DNA from: Cyclobacteriaceae bacterium
GTDB lineage: Bacteria; Bacteroidota; Bacteroidia; Cytophagales; Cyclobacteriaceae
DNA length: 32,448 nucleotides
Assembly: GCA_025350305.1 (NCBI GenBank)
Contig: JANXYC010000101.1
Coordinates: forward strand, 1-32,448
Reading direction: 5' to 3'
A program made the translations under genes and the position numbers. Within the stretch, counting starts at the first letter, position 1. Each line of letters starts with the position of its first letter. The notes under the pieces are model-generated. The model did no database searches. It was not told the DNA's origin and worked only from the letters and a program-made list of their open reading frames with translations. Positions 31,720 to 32,448 of this stretch are shown here, in pieces.

Positions 31720-32448
31720 ATGAAAAAATTAATCAAATCAACCGCGTTTTTCCTTCTGGCAGGGTCGGTCTTTATTTTTCAAGGCTGCAAACCTAAAGGC
31801 CCGCAAGAAGCAGTGGTAGGAAATGCAGCATCAAAAGTCTATGTGGCTCCCGGCAAGTACGATGAGTTTTACAACATCGTTTCGGGAGGATTTAATGGGC
31901 AAATGGCGATTTATGGCATTCCTTCCGGACGACTTTTCCGCATTCTTCCGGTGTTCTCACAATTCCCGGAAAACGGTTACGGCTATAGTGAGGAGACGAA
32001 ACCCATGCTAAACACATCTCATGGTTTTGTACCGTGGGATGACCTTCATCATATAGCACTTTCTCAGACGAATGGCGAGCACGATGGTCGCTGGGCATTT
32101 GGTAATGCGAATAATACCCCGCGCGTTGCCCGTGTAAGTTTGAGGACATTCAAAACGGAGGAGATACTGGAGCTCCCGAATAGCGGAGGCAATCACTCGT
32201 CACCATTCATTACCGAAAACAGCGAATACATTGTTGCAGGCACCCGCTTTAGTATTCCCATCGGTGAGAATAAAGATGTTCCCATCAGTACGTATAAAGA
32301 AAATTTTAAAGGCACCATTAGTTTTATAAAAATAGATCCTCAATCGGGCCATATGAGTATTGGCTTTCAGCTGAAAACTCCGGGTGTGAATTTCGACTTG
32401 TCAAGAGCAGGCAAGGGACCTTCTCATGGCTGGTTCTTTTTTTCGTGT
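31720..32448 (+). CDS. nosZ: nitrous oxide reductase NosZ, clade II type (3' end outside the window)
   Basis: The first 243 residues of NosZ are visible; the gene runs off the window. The N-terminus MKKLIKSTAFFLLAGSVFIF followed by QGC (C23) is a Sec lipoprotein signal, not a twin-arginine signal, which marks the clade II (atypical) lineage. The beta-propeller starts with YNIVSGGFNGQMAIYGIPSG, then the copper-ligand pair H110-H111 in DDLHHIALSQTNGEHDGRW, GNHSSPF, and at the end GKGPSHGWFFF, part of the CuZ region. The enzyme reduces N2O to N2 in the cell envelope using a CuZ cluster and CuA. The CuA domain lies beyond the window. NosL/NosD/NosF/NosY genes are expected downstream. Confidence 0.96.
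   Translation, partial: MKKLIKSTAFFLLAGSVFIFQGCKPKGPQEAVVGNAASKVYVAPGKYDEFYNIVSGGFNGQMAIYGIPSGRLFRILPVFSQFPENGYGYSEETKPMLNTSHGFVPWDDLHHIALSQTNGEHDGRWAFGNANNTPRVARVSLRTFKTEEILELPNSGGNHSSPFITENSEYIVAGTRFSIPIGENKDVPISTYKENFKGTISFIKIDPQSGHMSIGFQLKTPGVNFDLSRAGKGPSHGWFFFSC

Overview
The window looks like a chromosomal segment from a member of the Bacteroidota, most likely a Cytophagales-type aerobe with a microaerobic or denitrifying side. This is inferred from a fused CcoN-CcoO cbb3 oxidase with Bacteroidota gene order, a nitrous oxide reductase with a lipoprotein-type Sec signal, TAnnTTTG -7 boxes in front of several genes, A-rich leaders without strong Shine-Dalgarno sequences, and several protein families typical of the phylum. 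No phage, IS transposase or CRISPR array is visible.

Layout. 1-1490: the tail of an unidentified gene, a tRNA-Asn with a clear terminator, then a GxxExxY-family gene sitting among direct and inverted copies of a GTCTGAATC-type repeat and preceded by a duplicated, truncated copy of its own 5' end. 1491-3686 (minus strand): an SDR-fold protein without the usual catalytic Tyr/Lys, a cupin and a DUF3500 protein. 3895-11556 (plus): a quinone-reductase/MaoC fusion, a FabG-like reductase, an acyl-CoA dehydrogenase, an HtrA/Deg protease and an antiquitin-like aldehyde dehydrogenase. 11705-13586: a stand-alone receiver domain, convergent and overlapping with a long uncharacterised helical protein. 13732-17611: a remnant of a second HtrA-type protease, then an FMN-dependent 2-hydroxyacid oxidase, a DUF4197 lipoprotein and PaaN. 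17727-32448: a respiratory and stress island with a small conserved hypothetical gene, two tandem-domain universal stress proteins, the copper ATPase CcoI, a deletion-inactivated acetyl-CoA hydrolase, CcoS, a DUF892 ferritin-like protein, CcoNO, CcoQ, CcoP, CcoG, CcoH, a SafE-type exporter, a c-type cytochrome and the first part of NosZ.

The most striking observation is regulatory. Six promoters in the last 15 kb carry CRP/FNR-type palindromes of the form TGA-N6-TCA. In five of them two such boxes lie exactly 22 bp apart, centre to centre. In five of the six the centre of the proximal box is exactly 29.5 bp upstream of a perfect or one-mismatch TAnnTTTG box, which is the geometry of a class II activator site near -41. 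The genes behind them are the hypothetical at 17896, both universal stress proteins (the second leads into ccoI and ccoS), ccoNO-QPGH, and the cytochrome-nosZ operon. The DUF892 gene has the paired boxes but a different -7 spacing. I infer one oxygen- or NO-responsive CRP/FNR-family activator that switches on a microaerobic and N2O-respiring programme; the regulator itself is not in this window.

How the genes fit together: CcoI delivers copper, CcoS, CcoG, CcoH and the SafE-type protein assemble the oxidase, and CcoNO, CcoQ and CcoP form it. The cytochrome at 31196 probably feeds electrons to NosZ. The earlier metabolic block looks like CoA-ester and aldehyde catabolism, but its substrate cannot be read from the sequence.
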